This document shows, piece by piece, positions 27,316 through 35,474 of a DNA stretch of 64,000 bases. The position numbers were made by a program, and so were the translations under genes. Source of the DNA: Chrysogorgia sp. JL179-B06 (taxonomy: Eukaryota; Cnidaria; Anthozoa; Scleralcyonacea; Chrysogorgiidae); contig JAYKKM010000121.1 of NCBI GenBank assembly GCA_035772405.1, forward strand, positions 840,001 to 904,000. Direction: 5' to 3'. Position 1 is the first letter of the stretch. Each line of letters opens with the position of its first letter. The notes beneath the pieces are model-generated. The model had not been told where the DNA came from. It ran no database searches and worked only from the letters and a program-made list of their open reading frames with translations.

Positions 27316-27867
27316 ATGGTAAGAGTTAAGTTACCTCGAAAAAAAAGACGCAATGATAAATCTCAAAGTATACGTCACGTTCTTCAATGTAGAAGTAAAA
27401 CCTTAAAAAAAATAAGATGTCGTAAACGAACAACAAAAACAAAAAAATGTTGGATTCATTTAGCAAAACAAAATAACTTACGTATCAAGAAATCAACGAT
27501 CCCCAATGCGGGTGAAGGATTATTTGCTTGGAAAAAACCTTTTAAACCCGATCGTAATATTTCTTATTACACGGGTCAAAAAACAACACAGTCCAAATTG
27601 GATCGTAAATATGGCAAAAACACAAATGCTGTATATAGTATTTGTAACGATGCAAACACGTGTATCGATGCTTATTTGACAACTCACGCTGCAGCACGTT
27701 ATGCGAATAATGGGAAAACCGGTTCTATATATAAAAATAATTCAGATTTTGTTTACGACCCAAATAATAAAAAAATGTATTTAGAAAGTATAAAACATAT
27801 AAAACCCCATGAAGAAATTTTTGCAGACTATGGTGATAACTATTGGCAGAGAAAACAACCTTCATAA
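27316..27867 (+). CDS. viral SET-domain protein (putative lysine methyltransferase), 183 aa
   Basis: Residues 22-50 hold a Cys/His cluster (CRSKTLKKIRC...CWIH) like the zinc-binding 'C-x-x-K-T-x-x-x-x-x-C' module found beside viral enzymes. The SET domain spans about 55-178: G-E-G-L-F-A (66-71; usually GxG for SAM), R-Y-A-N-N-G (128-133; canonical R-F-x-N-H), and EEIFADYGDNYW (166-177; canonical GEEIxxDYG). N-H is replaced by N-N, which may alter SAM binding. Compact SET proteins like PBCV-1 vSET methylate histone H3. Found together with an H3-tail-like protein (32695-33822). Confidence 0.85.
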   Translation: MVRVKLPRKKRRNDKSQSIRHVLQCRSKTLKKIRCRKRTTKTKKCWIHLAKQNNLRIKKSTIPNAGEGLFAWKKPFKPDRNISYYTGQKTTQSKLDRKYGKNTNAVYSICNDANTCIDAYLTTHAAARYANNGKTGSIYKNNSDFVYDPNNKKMYLESIKHIKPHEEIFADYGDNYWQRKQPS

Positions 27868-27869
27868 CA

Positions 27870-28154
27870 ATGGTAGGAAGAATAAGAGAATTACGGGGTG
27901 GTGATTTTAAGGGTAAAAAAAGGCAACGTGGAGGTATTTTTAAAGGGAAAAAAAGGCAACGTGGAGGAAATAAAATAGTCAATAAATACGGCAAACTTTT
28001 TATAAACGATTTTAAAAAAGAGCTTAAAAAAAAAGCTAAAGTAGTAAAAATTATTGCAAAACTAGGAACGAAAAAAATCAAAAGACATTTTCAAAAAGGA
28101 GGACTTGTATATCATAAACCCAGAAACCATGTTGAAAAGTTTTTAATGTATTAA
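27870..28154 (+). CDS. basic core protein with repeated QRGG/QKGG motifs, 94 aa
   Basis: The first third contains a direct repeat G-K-K-R-Q-R-G-G twice (with DFK or IFK before it), then a Lys-rich helix (FKKELKKKAKVVKIIAKLG) and HFQKGGLVYH near the C-terminus. Three Q-[KR]-G-G sites would split it into small basic peptides, as adenovirus core precursors are. It starts 2 nt after the SET gene's stop. Confidence 0.65.
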   Translation: MVGRIRELRGGDFKGKKRQRGGIFKGKKRQRGGNKIVNKYGKLFINDFKKELKKKAKVVKIIAKLGTKKIKRHFQKGGLVYHKPRNHVEKFLMY

Positions 28155-28259
28155 TTTTTTTTAAATAAAAAACATACATTCAGTGTATTATTTCGTTACA
28201 TAAGAGGTTATTGTCCATTGAATATTTTTCTACATTATAAGCTCTTATTTCATTAAAAT

Positions 28260-28772
28260 TTACACTGATGAAATTAGGGTAATCCACATTATACATTCGC
28301 ATTCCCCTTTACATTTTTTACAAGTGTATTTTATAGTTTTATTATAAACCCAAAAATCATAATATAATGCTATAATACTCCTAAAACACTCATAACTAAA
28401 ACAATGTTTTCTATCATAATCTAGTATCTTTAAATATTCTCCAATTCTTTTGTCGTTGATACGTGGGGATAGAGCATCATTCCATGCTTCACATATTTTA
28501 CGAAGAAATTCATAACATTCTTCTGGAATATCGTGTTCCTCATGATGCATAACATACATTTTGGGATTTTTTGAACATTCTACTTCCAGTATAAATTTAT
28601 ACCGTACATATGCTTCATAATCAGCAATAGATATTAGTAGATGATATCTTGATTTTTCAATTTCCATACTTCCTACTAAATACCAAAAAAAAACGGATTC
28701 CACATAACTATATTGTGTTAAATCATGATAAATCTTATATCCCTCTTGATTTTGTACGCGCTGAAACTCCAT
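28260..28772 (-). CDS. hypothetical protein, 170 aa
   Basis: Helix-rich, with a C-terminal C-x-x-C-x3-C-x-C cluster (CKKCKGECEC). A segment C-F-S-Y-E-C-F-R-S-I-I-A-L-Y-Y-D-F resembles helix patterns in the possible Bcl-2-like protein at 32261, but no firm similarity. A minus-strand TATATAAA lies at 28802-28809, 30 nt before the ATG. Confidence 0.65.
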   Translation of the reverse strand: MEFQRVQNQEGYKIYHDLTQYSYVESVFFWYLVGSMEIEKSRYHLLISIADYEAYVRYKFILEVECSKNPKMYVMHHEEHDIPEECYEFLRKICEAWNDALSPRINDKRIGEYLKILDYDRKHCFSYECFRSIIALYYDFWVYNKTIKYTCKKCKGECECIMWITLISSV

Positions 28773-28818
28773 GACACGTGATCCCCTTTGATAAAACGAT
28801 CTTTATATATACCCCTAT

Positions 28819-29502
28819 CTACGTATATCCATCGGAATAAACAATAGAAATTTCGTATTCATTATAGGGTTTATCTGCCTCGGCAATTTTAAGACCATAT
28901 TTCCACAAAAAATTTTCATCTATAAATTTAATGTTTTGAATCAATATAAAATCTTCGTCAGCAGGTAAATTATAAGCTAAATCTACAAAACGTTTATCAC
29001 CGTTAAAGAAATTTTGCTCGGGATCAATAAACAATTGATTAGAGCTAAAATAGGGTTTATTAGGTTTTGCAATATATGAGCCAAAATCACCCTGTTCGAA
29101 TATCTCTTTTTTAACTTGAACAATACTCCATCCTAACGCCCCGTTATATGATTCACGAATATTATTTTTAAGTTTTACATCAATACTATGAATTATTTTT
29201 CGTTTATGCCAATCTTTTTTTCTTGCTTCTAATTCTCCTGTAAGATAAGCCTGTTTATCTGTTTGAAATTTTCTATTGTTACTAAATGTCGATGAAAAAT
29301 CAGTATTTGGACCTGGAGCACGAATATTTGTTTTAAATTTAAATAAACCGTTAAGAAAACTCGCGGGTATTACACCGTGTTTCCAAGACACTTCTTGAAA
29401 CTCATATATATTATTTGCTGATTTTAACGCAATTGTCCCGAATTTTCTTGGATTCGTAAGATAAAAACGTTCATTATAATGGATGATTTTTTTCTGACTC
29501 AT
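28819..29502 (-). CDS. hypothetical structural-type protein, 227 aa
   Basis: Beta-rich composition with few Cys. Regions: HYNERFYLTNPRKFGTIALK at the N-terminus, GWSIVQVKKEIFEQGDFGSY in the middle, and a C-terminal EYEISIVYSDGYT. The look is like a capsid or fibre-associated protein but no motif is decisive. A minus-strand TATAAAT is at 29541-29549, inside the next gene's stop region. Confidence 0.6.
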   Translation of the reverse strand: MSQKKIIHYNERFYLTNPRKFGTIALKSANNIYEFQEVSWKHGVIPASFLNGLFKFKTNIRAPGPNTDFSSTFSNNRKFQTDKQAYLTGELEARKKDWHKRKIIHSIDVKLKNNIRESYNGALGWSIVQVKKEIFEQGDFGSYIAKPNKPYFSSNQLFIDPEQNFFNGDKRFVDLAYNLPADEDFILIQNIKFIDENFLWKYGLKIAEADKPYNEYEISIVYSDGYT

Positions 29503-29542
29503 TTTAATTCCAATAAGAGAAAAAAAATTATGAACGTTTTAT

Positions 29543-29764
29543 TTATACTATACGTACAATGATATCATTTTTTATATATTTAAATGTACAAAGAGTTTCT
29601 ATGATCATCTTATTTTTTTTAAAACTTCTCTCTCCTTCTATTTTAACAAAAATAGTGTTTTTGATAACATGTACATCTTTAACAAAATAATAACGTTCTA
29701 ATGTACGTTTTATTTTTAAAATATAAACATTTCTTAAATGTGCTTTTGATAATTTTTTAAACAA
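29543..29764 (-). CDS. small basic protein, 73 aa
   Basis: Alternating basic and hydrophobic residues (RNVYILKIKRTLERYYFVKD; CTFKYIKNDIIVRIV) suggest a small beta-rich domain, conceivably distantly like the accessory family, though the end motif is not present. It lies upstream of the 29502 gene with the same orientation. Confidence 0.45.
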   Translation of the reverse strand: MFKKLSKAHLRNVYILKIKRTLERYYFVKDVHVIKNTIFVKIEGERSFKKNKMIIETLCTFKYIKNDIIVRIV

Positions 29765-29868
29765 TCTTTGTGTTTCTAAAAATAAAAGGAAAATACATTC
29801 AATATTTTTTTTTTAAATCAAAAAGTGTATTTTTTTATTTAGGTAAAATGTTCAGGAGAGAATAATTT

Positions 29869-30639
29869 TTAAAAATTAAATTCCTTATCATACATAGAGA
29901 GTACAGATCGTTCATTATCCACATCTTCTAATTTACGAAACAAACATGCAGCAAATAAAAGACATTCAAACAAACTACAATGATACAATAAACATGTGGG
30001 TTCACTAGTATGATACCAACAATTTCTTGGTTTAAGATTATAAAACGAAAGTAAATAATCGTACTTCTCAATTCCAAAATATTCAAGATTCACACAATGT
30101 AAAATAGTTTTTTCTTGAAGTGTTTTAACTAACGACGATTCTTTATCACCACCTTTATACCCAATAATAGCATTCGGGGGAAAAACATTACGAAATAAAT
30201 AACTTAATCTATTTATAAGTTCACTTTGACTAAAATAATCTCTTGATTTTTTTTCAGTTAAATAGTCTAGTCCATGACATCGATATTGATAGTAGACAGT
30301 AGACCGTTCCCTTCGAGTTAGTTCTTCGTAGGGTTTTAACTTGCTATCATAACAATGATAAATAAAATACTTCTTCGTTTGAAGTTCAAGAAGAGTTACT
30401 TCACGATAACTGGGTCTCTCTCCCTTAAACTGGTAACATTCACAATCCATTATATGTGTGATACGCGATAAAAATAATTTCTGTCGTTCTTGGGATATTT
30501 CTTCTTTACATTTGTTTAATGCATAATTATATTTACCCGCATACAACTCTTCGATAGTCTCTTCATTCTTCTCAGTTGTCTCTAACGGTATGAAGTCTTC
30601 TTTAATTTCGCTGTTCACGTTCTCAAATATTTTTGCCAT
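29869..30639 (-). CDS. possible DEDD-exonuclease-like protein, 256 aa
   Basis: Begins its conserved part with M-D-C-E-C-Y (D-x-E near residue 50), followed by TLLELQTKKYFIYHCYD, ELTRRERSTVYYQYRCHGLD, IIGYKGGDKESSLVKTL, VNLEYFGIEKYDYLL and CWYH..CLLYHCSLFECLL. This series (D-x-E, H-G-L-x-Y, hhhYKGG-x-x-E, NLE) matches an unnamed protein type I associate with invertebrate transposons and viruses and with the RNase H/DEDD exonuclease fold. The family assignment is from memory and moderate. A minus-strand TATAAAA is at 30694-30700. Confidence 0.6.
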   Translation of the reverse strand: MAKIFENVNSEIKEDFIPLETTEKNEETIEELYAGKYNYALNKCKEEISQERQKLFLSRITHIMDCECYQFKGERPSYREVTLLELQTKKYFIYHCYDSKLKPYEELTRRERSTVYYQYRCHGLDYLTEKKSRDYFSQSELINRLSYLFRNVFPPNAIIGYKGGDKESSLVKTLQEKTILHCVNLEYFGIEKYDYLLSFYNLKPRNCWYHTSEPTCLLYHCSLFECLLFAACLFRKLEDVDNERSVLSMYDKEFNF

Positions 30640-31105
30640 CTCTCACTCTCCTACACTCAGACTGATATTAATTATTTTCAACCCTACATCGGCTTTTATA
30701 ATTGTATCCCGCGTTACTATGCGTTACTGTGGATAGATTAGTTTGACCAATCAGAGTTCATTGATTAAAGCTTTCATGTCATCCCGATGATTTGTGATAC
30801 TCGTATACAATGAATGTGTGTTTGGGGAATTAGAGACGCGAATCCATAATTAGCGATTTTCTTCTAAACAAATACACGGGGATTAGTTGCACCAAATGCT
30901 GTGTTGTAGATTAAAACGAATCCCTAATGTTGTTCTAAAACACACACACGTCAAATCAGTTGATATATTATACATTGTAGTTACAATAATACTTTTTTCA
31001 AATTTTTATCGTGTTAAAATCTGTGTGTAGAAATATATATTTAAAGATTGAGAAAATATTTATATATACAAGGCGATTTTTTAAAAAACGTTATCACTTT
31101 TGAGA
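30640..31105. promoter_or_regulatory. bidirectional control region
   Basis: A gene-free 465 bp between divergent genes. It contains a CCAATCAGAG box (about 30749) like those in the terminal repeats and before the spliced gene, TTTATAA for the leftward gene, and an A+T-rich stretch with TTTATATATA before the rightward gene. Confidence 0.45.
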
Positions 31106-32269
31106 ATGTCATTAAACATTGGGAGTAAAAGAACCTATGCGCAAGCTCAAGAAATCAATATTAAGACGATATTGAAAATTGTGTATTATATACAACATTT
31201 TCGTAACCGATACATTGGATTATTATTTGCCGTCTGTGACTTATGTGACTATTACTATGGGGGAATTATCGAATGTATGGAATTTGAATCGAGACAACTT
31301 GGTTGTGGATATAAAGACTACGCCTATATTGAAAAAATGAAAACTGAAATGTATCAAGATGAATGCATGGATTGGCGAATCTTAACAGATAAACAACACT
31401 ATATAATACCCGTTGTTCATACACAACGAAAATATTATATTTATGGTGAAAAACTCTGTGAGCGTTATCACAAATTACTATTAATACCCGCTCAAACATT
31501 AATGAAATCTATTTTTCATTTGAATGATAATCATTCTGATAATTTTTTTATTGAGATTCAAAACAGTTATTACCCAAGAAATGATATTTACCACTTTATT
31601 TCAATTACTATTAATGATGAGCAAACTACAATTCCTAAACCCATAGGGTATGGAGGGTCTTATCTTTGTAATACATTACATAGACTTAATCGTTGTTTTA
31701 GTCATGAATTTACATATTGCTGTATTTATTTATATTTTATAGATCCATTTTATTTGAAGGCTGCTTTTTATTATCTACATAATTTAGATAATTTTGAGAA
31801 AATAGTGTATCAACTTGTATGCTGTTTTATTTTCTTTTGCGAAAATCATAACCCTATATCAAAACTTAAAACTAGTAACGATAGGGTTTATACTTTTAAT
31901 CTCGATAAGATTGTTAAGCTGATGCATATGAAAACCCCCCCCTGTACCTGTTGTTATAAAAATTGTCAGAAATACTCTTATTGGTTTAAATTATTCTATA
32001 AGACAAGTAAACCCTATAAGTTTAAAGTCAGTTTATTTTCAGATCAAGTTAAAAATAATAGTATTATACAAAATAATCGCCTGCTTAGTTTACAATATTA
32101 CCCCCCGCATATGGATATAATATATAATTTTTCTATAAGGGTAAGGATTACATCTAATACCAGTACATCAACTACTTTTATTATTAAGAGTATTATAGAA
32201 TCATATAATATTAACTTTGAAGATCCTGACATTATAATACAGAGTATTGAAAAATTGTATTTAGACTAA
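31106..32269 (+). CDS. large accessory protein, paralogue of 12618-13916
   Basis: 387 residues from the ATG at 31106. Shared with the left-arm copy: ILKIVYYIQHFRNRYIGLLF, a D-Y-Y-x-G motif, T-Q-R-K-Y, CCFIFFCENHNPISKL, and the Cys cluster CTCCYKNCQKYSYWFKL. The mid region has many aromatic residues. The conserved [FY]-C-x-[EN]-H-N-P-I segment is the strongest signature. No known domain. Convergent with, and overlapping by 9 nt, the gene at 32261. Confidence 0.75.
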   Translation: MSLNIGSKRTYAQAQEINIKTILKIVYYIQHFRNRYIGLLFAVCDLCDYYYGGIIECMEFESRQLGCGYKDYAYIEKMKTEMYQDECMDWRILTDKQHYIIPVVHTQRKYYIYGEKLCERYHKLLLIPAQTLMKSIFHLNDNHSDNFFIEIQNSYYPRNDIYHFISITINDEQTTIPKPIGYGGSYLCNTLHRLNRCFSHEFTYCCIYLYFIDPFYLKAAFYYLHNLDNFEKIVYQLVCCFIFFCENHNPISKLKTSNDRVYTFNLDKIVKLMHMKTPPCTCCYKNCQKYSYWFKLFYKTSKPYKFKVSLFSDQVKNNSIIQNNRLLSLQYYPPHMDIIYNFSIRVRITSNTSTSTTFIIKSIIESYNINFEDPDIIIQSIEKLYLD

Positions 32270-32659
32270 TTTAAAAAATTCAAAGAATATATTCCACAAC
32301 CCAAACCACGACGTGTGTTTTTTATCATGAGGGAATAAAATGAATTTAAGATGTGAATTTCTAAAATCTAAAATTGTTTGACGTACAAATAGTTTGATAT
32401 AATATTCCTCATTATCAATGTGTTTATATCTAAAAAAACACAGGATTAAAGCAAAAAATGCTATTATTTGTCCAATTTCATGGCGATCCATACGATTATA
32501 GACATCTAAAAGCTCACGTGGCATTTTTAAATGGGCTATAATATTTTTATATAAATTCTCATGTTCGTCAAGACATTTCCACACACTTTGTTCCATATTT
32601 TTATTGATTTTTATTTCAAAACATGCCAGCTCTTTTACCATGACATTCCACACCTCCAT
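32261..32659 (-). CDS. possible Bcl-2-like apoptosis regulator, 132 aa
   Basis: All-helical. Residues 59-71 (R-H-E-I-G-Q-I-I-A-F-F-A-L) fit the BH1 pattern of Bcl-2 proteins (N-W-G-R-[IV]-x-A-[FL]-F). Residues 116-128 (T-S-W-F-G-L-W-N-I-F-F-E-F) fit the BH2 pattern (W-x-x-x-G-G-W-x-x-F). The distance between them and the total length are those of compact viral Bcl-2 proteins. No C-terminal membrane anchor. The BH1 Asn is replaced and BH2 has one Gly rather than two, so this stays a hypothesis. Confidence 0.5.
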   Translation of the reverse strand: MEVWNVMVKELACFEIKINKNMEQSVWKCLDEHENLYKNIIAHLKMPRELLDVYNRMDRHEIGQIIAFFALILCFFRYKHIDNEEYYIKLFVRQTILDFRNSHLKFILFPHDKKHTSWFGLWNIFFEFFKLV

Positions 32660-32694
32660 GTTTTCACATACTGATATTTTTATTTAGAACAATA

Positions 32695-33822
32695 TCATTT
32701 TATACATTTCGGTTTCTTTTTTTTTAAATCAGTCTTTCGTTTCAAATCCTTATTATTATCCATTATATATCGTTTTTCCATAAGGTCACTCGTAAATTTT
32801 CTAGAACGCCATTGCAAATATTGTTTATTTATATATAGTTTCTCAATATAGAGACCCTCTAACTCACGATATTTATCGCGTTGTGTACAAATAATATCTT
32901 GATCATAATTCGAATAGATTGTCATTCGTTTTTCTTCATGATGTTCATCGCCTTTTTTTTCACGTTTCATATATATTAACGAACGTTTATAACATCTTTT
33001 CTTCAATGGCGGATCGTTCAATACTTCTCGGTCGTCTTCCTCTTCTTCTTCTTCCTCTTCTTCACATACTGGAAATAATGGGCGGGGTGAATTAGATGGG
33101 GGTGGTAGTTGTGGTGGTGGTGGTGAAAGAGGAATAGGAGATAATGTGGGGGAAAGAGCATTTGCTAATTCATCCACAATTTGTAATAATTGTTTTCCTT
33201 GTTGAACGGGTACCATTTCATCACACATTCGTATTAAATTCGCAGGAGAAGGAATAGGGATTTGACCGAAGAAATCAATGGGCATATCGTATATGTAATT
33301 ATCTAATTCATCTTCGGGTCGTGGCGGTGAGATCGTTTGCGGTGGAATAGGAGATGCATTATACTTTGGTTGCGGTGTTTGAAGCGGTATATTATACTGT
33401 TCTTGCGATAATAGAGGCGGTACTTGCCGTGGCGACGTGTTATACTTCGCTTGCAGGAGTAGAGGGTGTATGTAACCCCCCTGTTCTTGAGGCGATGAAT
33501 TTACCTGCAGGGGGGGTAGCTTTGCTTGCCGTGGTGACGACTTCGCTTGCCGAGGGGACACGTGACTGGACGGTGTTATCGGTACAGCAAAATTTAATGG
33601 CGACTGTGCAATGTCTTTAGTTATTTTGATGTTCTTTTTTCTTGTGATTTCTTGGCTGTATGCTTGTTCATCATCTGAAATATTCCGTCCCATTTGACGA
33701 TATTCTTGTTGCTGATGACGGCGTTGTTTCAACATTTTGGGAATATCTTTTCCCCTACTTTCAATCCGTGCAATGGTTTTTCCACTTTCCAAATTTCTAT
33801 GCGTCTGTTTCACACGGGCCAT
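32695..33822 (-). CDS. disordered protein with histone-H3-tail-like N-terminus, 375 aa
   Basis: After Met removal the protein would start A-R-V-K-Q-T-H-R-N-L-E-S-G-K, compared with the H3 tail A-R-T-K-Q-T-A-R-K-S-T-G-G-K: identical at positions 1, 2, 4, 5, 6, 8, 13 and 14. The next ~70 residues are basic and Gln-rich. A long Pro/Ser/Gln-rich region has S-P-R-Q-A-K repeats (~90-120) and PPPPQLPPPSNSP, then an acidic run (EEEEEEEEDD), and a basic C-terminus (KRKTDLKKKKPKCIK). No folded domain is evident. A decoy or substrate for H3K4 readers/writers is possible, notably with the element's own SET protein. Confidence 0.75.
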   Translation of the reverse strand: MARVKQTHRNLESGKTIARIESRGKDIPKMLKQRRHQQQEYRQMGRNISDDEQAYSQEITRKKNIKITKDIAQSPLNFAVPITPSSHVSPRQAKSSPRQAKLPPLQVNSSPQEQGGYIHPLLLQAKYNTSPRQVPPLLSQEQYNIPLQTPQPKYNASPIPPQTISPPRPEDELDNYIYDMPIDFFGQIPIPSPANLIRMCDEMVPVQQGKQLLQIVDELANALSPTLSPIPLSPPPPQLPPPSNSPRPLFPVCEEEEEEEEEDDREVLNDPPLKKRCYKRSLIYMKREKKGDEHHEEKRMTIYSNYDQDIICTQRDKYRELEGLYIEKLYINKQYLQWRSRKFTSDLMEKRYIMDNNKDLKRKTDLKKKKPKCIK

Positions 33823-34076
33823 GCTGAGATTGTGTCTAAAAATTTTGGAAACAAGCGTTTATAAAAAACACGTTTAAAAAAAATAGCGTAACCTGATTGG
33901 TTGAACTTAATTCCCGATAAAAATATCGGGGTATTCTCATTGGGCGAATGATAAAATCAATATTATAAGACGCGCTCCGACGATTATACATGTAAATCTT
34001 TTTTAATCTTTTTGTTGACTTAATGCAAGTACACATTCCCCAAAAATATTTATCGGTAAAACGTTGCTAGGGAAGA
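33823..34076. promoter_or_regulatory. divergent promoter region
   Basis: Gene-free. It contains an inverted CCAAT box (CTGATTGGTTGAAC near 33893), an ATCGGGGTATT stretch, and CGCGCTCCGACGATTATACA at 33971, which is the left border of the 842-bp tandem duplication. Confidence 0.4.
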
Positions 34077-34084
34077 TATATAAA
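34077..34084 (+). promoter_or_regulatory. TATA box, duplication unit A
   Basis: TATATAAA 40 nt before the ATG at 34124. The unit B counterpart is at 34920-34927, 41 nt before the ATG at 34968. Confidence 0.5.
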
Positions 34085-34123
34085 CACACGTTAGAAGTCA
34101 TATTTTATTAAAACACTTTCAAA

Positions 34124-34387
34124 ATGATAGCTGGTACTAAAGAAAATCCTCTGTTAGTAATACTGACCGATTTAGCACAGTATTTTTCATACAATGAATA
34201 TCACGTGGTTGAATGTCGTAAAGTGGAAATGTTACCCAACAATGCACGTGCCGATAGAATAATATATAAGATGCTATTGTTATGGGATGAGAAATATATA
34301 TATACCTACTCATCGGACGATTTTACACATTTGATCGGACAGTTTGTACATATAGCAATCGAGGAACCTCCGCCATATCAACCATGA
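34124..34387 (+). CDS. accessory-family protein, 87 aa (unit A, gene 1)
   Basis: Single family domain: L-A-Q-Y-F-S-Y-N-E-Y-H-V-V-E-C, then IIYKMLLLWDEKYIYTY, then FTHLIGQFVHI, with a short Pro-rich end. It overlaps the next gene by 4 nt (ATGA). Nearly identical to gene 1 of unit B (34968-35231). Confidence 0.75.
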   Translation: MIAGTKENPLLVILTDLAQYFSYNEYHVVECRKVEMLPNNARADRIIYKMLLLWDEKYIYTYSSDDFTHLIGQFVHIAIEEPPPYQP

Positions 34388-34626
34388 ATCAAGCAACATT
34401 TATAGATATAATATCTATGAAGACTCTATCTCGTGAACGAAATCTACAGTTAATTGGATCAAGACCAATACCCAAACCTGCTGGCGAACCGATACAGATG
34501 TATGAACTTTTCTTTAACGATGCACATAACAATTATTTTAAAATCGAATTCAGTTCATCCGAACACACTAAGATTGGTAAAAATATATATCTTACCAACC
34601 AAAATATATTTATCGTAAAAGACTAA
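34384..34626 (+). CDS. accessory-family protein, 80 aa (unit A, gene 2)
   Basis: Family domain: R-N-L-Q-L-I-G-S-R-P, then MYELFFNDAHNNYFKIEF, then KIGKNIYLTNQ. The ATGA overlap with gene 1 suggests coupled expression or a shared transcript. Confidence 0.7.
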   Translation: MNQATFIDIISMKTLSRERNLQLIGSRPIPKPAGEPIQMYELFFNDAHNNYFKIEFSSSEHTKIGKNIYLTNQNIFIVKD

Positions 34627-34678
34627 TCCCTTTGTATACATAGACATCTCTAGCCAAAAACATTAATTATTAGACACG

Positions 34679-34837
34679 ATGGCAACGAGTATAGATATAA
34701 ACGAAATTAAACTTAATAACGTGAAGTTATACAGCTCTGAATTTTTATATTTTATGTCCCAAAATAACAATTGGTTAAATGTCCGGGATAAAACTTGGTT
34801 AGATGACCGTCGCGCGCTCCGACGATTATACATGTAA
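34679..34837 (+). pseudogene. truncated accessory-family gene at duplication junction
   Basis: The first ~29 codons match the intact gene at 35475-35825 (MATSIDINEIKLNNVKLYSS). A deletion follows, then the WLDDRR segment runs into the CGCGCTCCGACG border of unit B and stops at 34835-34837. It lacks the C-terminal G-R-x-[IV] motif. Confidence 0.75.
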
Positions 34838-34967
34838 ATCTCTTTAATCTTTTTGTTGACTTAATGCGGTACATATTGCCTCCAAATTATTTATCGTTTA
34901 AAAACGTTGCAGGAAAAGATATATAAACACATGTTAGAAGTCATATTTTTATTAGAACACTTTCAAA

Positions 34968-35231
34968 ATGAATGCGGGTACTAAAGCAAATCCTCTGTTA
35001 GTAATACTGTTCGATTTAGCAAAGTATTTTTCACATATTGAATATCAAGTGGTTGAATGTCATAAAGTGGATATGTTACCCAACACCGCACGTGCTGATA
35101 GAATAATCTATAAGATGCTATTGTTATGGAATGAGAAATATATATATACCTACTCAACGGACGATTTTACACATTTGATTGGCAAGTTTGTGCATATAGC
35201 AATCGACGAACCTCCACCCGCCCAACCATGA
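34968..35231 (+). CDS. accessory-family protein, 87 aa (unit B, gene 1)
   Basis: Full-length copy of the 34124 gene with scattered replacements: L-A-K-Y-F-S-H-I-E-Y-Q-V-V-E-C and FTHLIGKFVHI. It is intact, so both copies may be used. Followed by a frameshifted gene 2 through the same ATGA overlap. Confidence 0.75.
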   Translation: MNAGTKANPLLVILFDLAKYFSHIEYQVVECHKVDMLPNTARADRIIYKMLLLWNEKYIYTYSTDDFTHLIGKFVHIAIDEPPPAQP

Positions 35232-35422
35232 ATCAAGCAAAATTTATATCTATGAGGAGCTTGAGAGATCTATCTCGTGAACGAAATCTACAGTTAATGA
35301 GTTCAAGACCCAACCTGCAGCACCGAAACAGATGTATGAACTTTTCTTTAAAGATGAAGATAACAATTATTTTAAAATCGAATTCGATTCATCCGAACAC
35401 ACTAAGATTGGTAAAAAACTAA
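35228..35422 (+). pseudogene. frameshifted copy of accessory gene (unit B, gene 2)
   Basis: Starts like the 34384 gene (MNQAKFISM, RERNLQLMSSRP). After the S-R-P a deletion relative to unit A shifts the frame, and the nucleotide sequence homologous to the C-terminal half is then read in the wrong frame up to a stop. The C-terminal KIGK region is still visible in another frame. Confidence 0.75.
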
Positions 35423-35474
35423 TCCCCTTGTATATATAACCATCTCTAGCTAAAAACATTAATTATTAGACACG

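Noticed and set aside
33354..33620. 88-codon Val/Ala-rich plus-strand frame
   Set aside because: It is the antisense of the Pro/Gln-rich repeats of the H3-tail-like protein.
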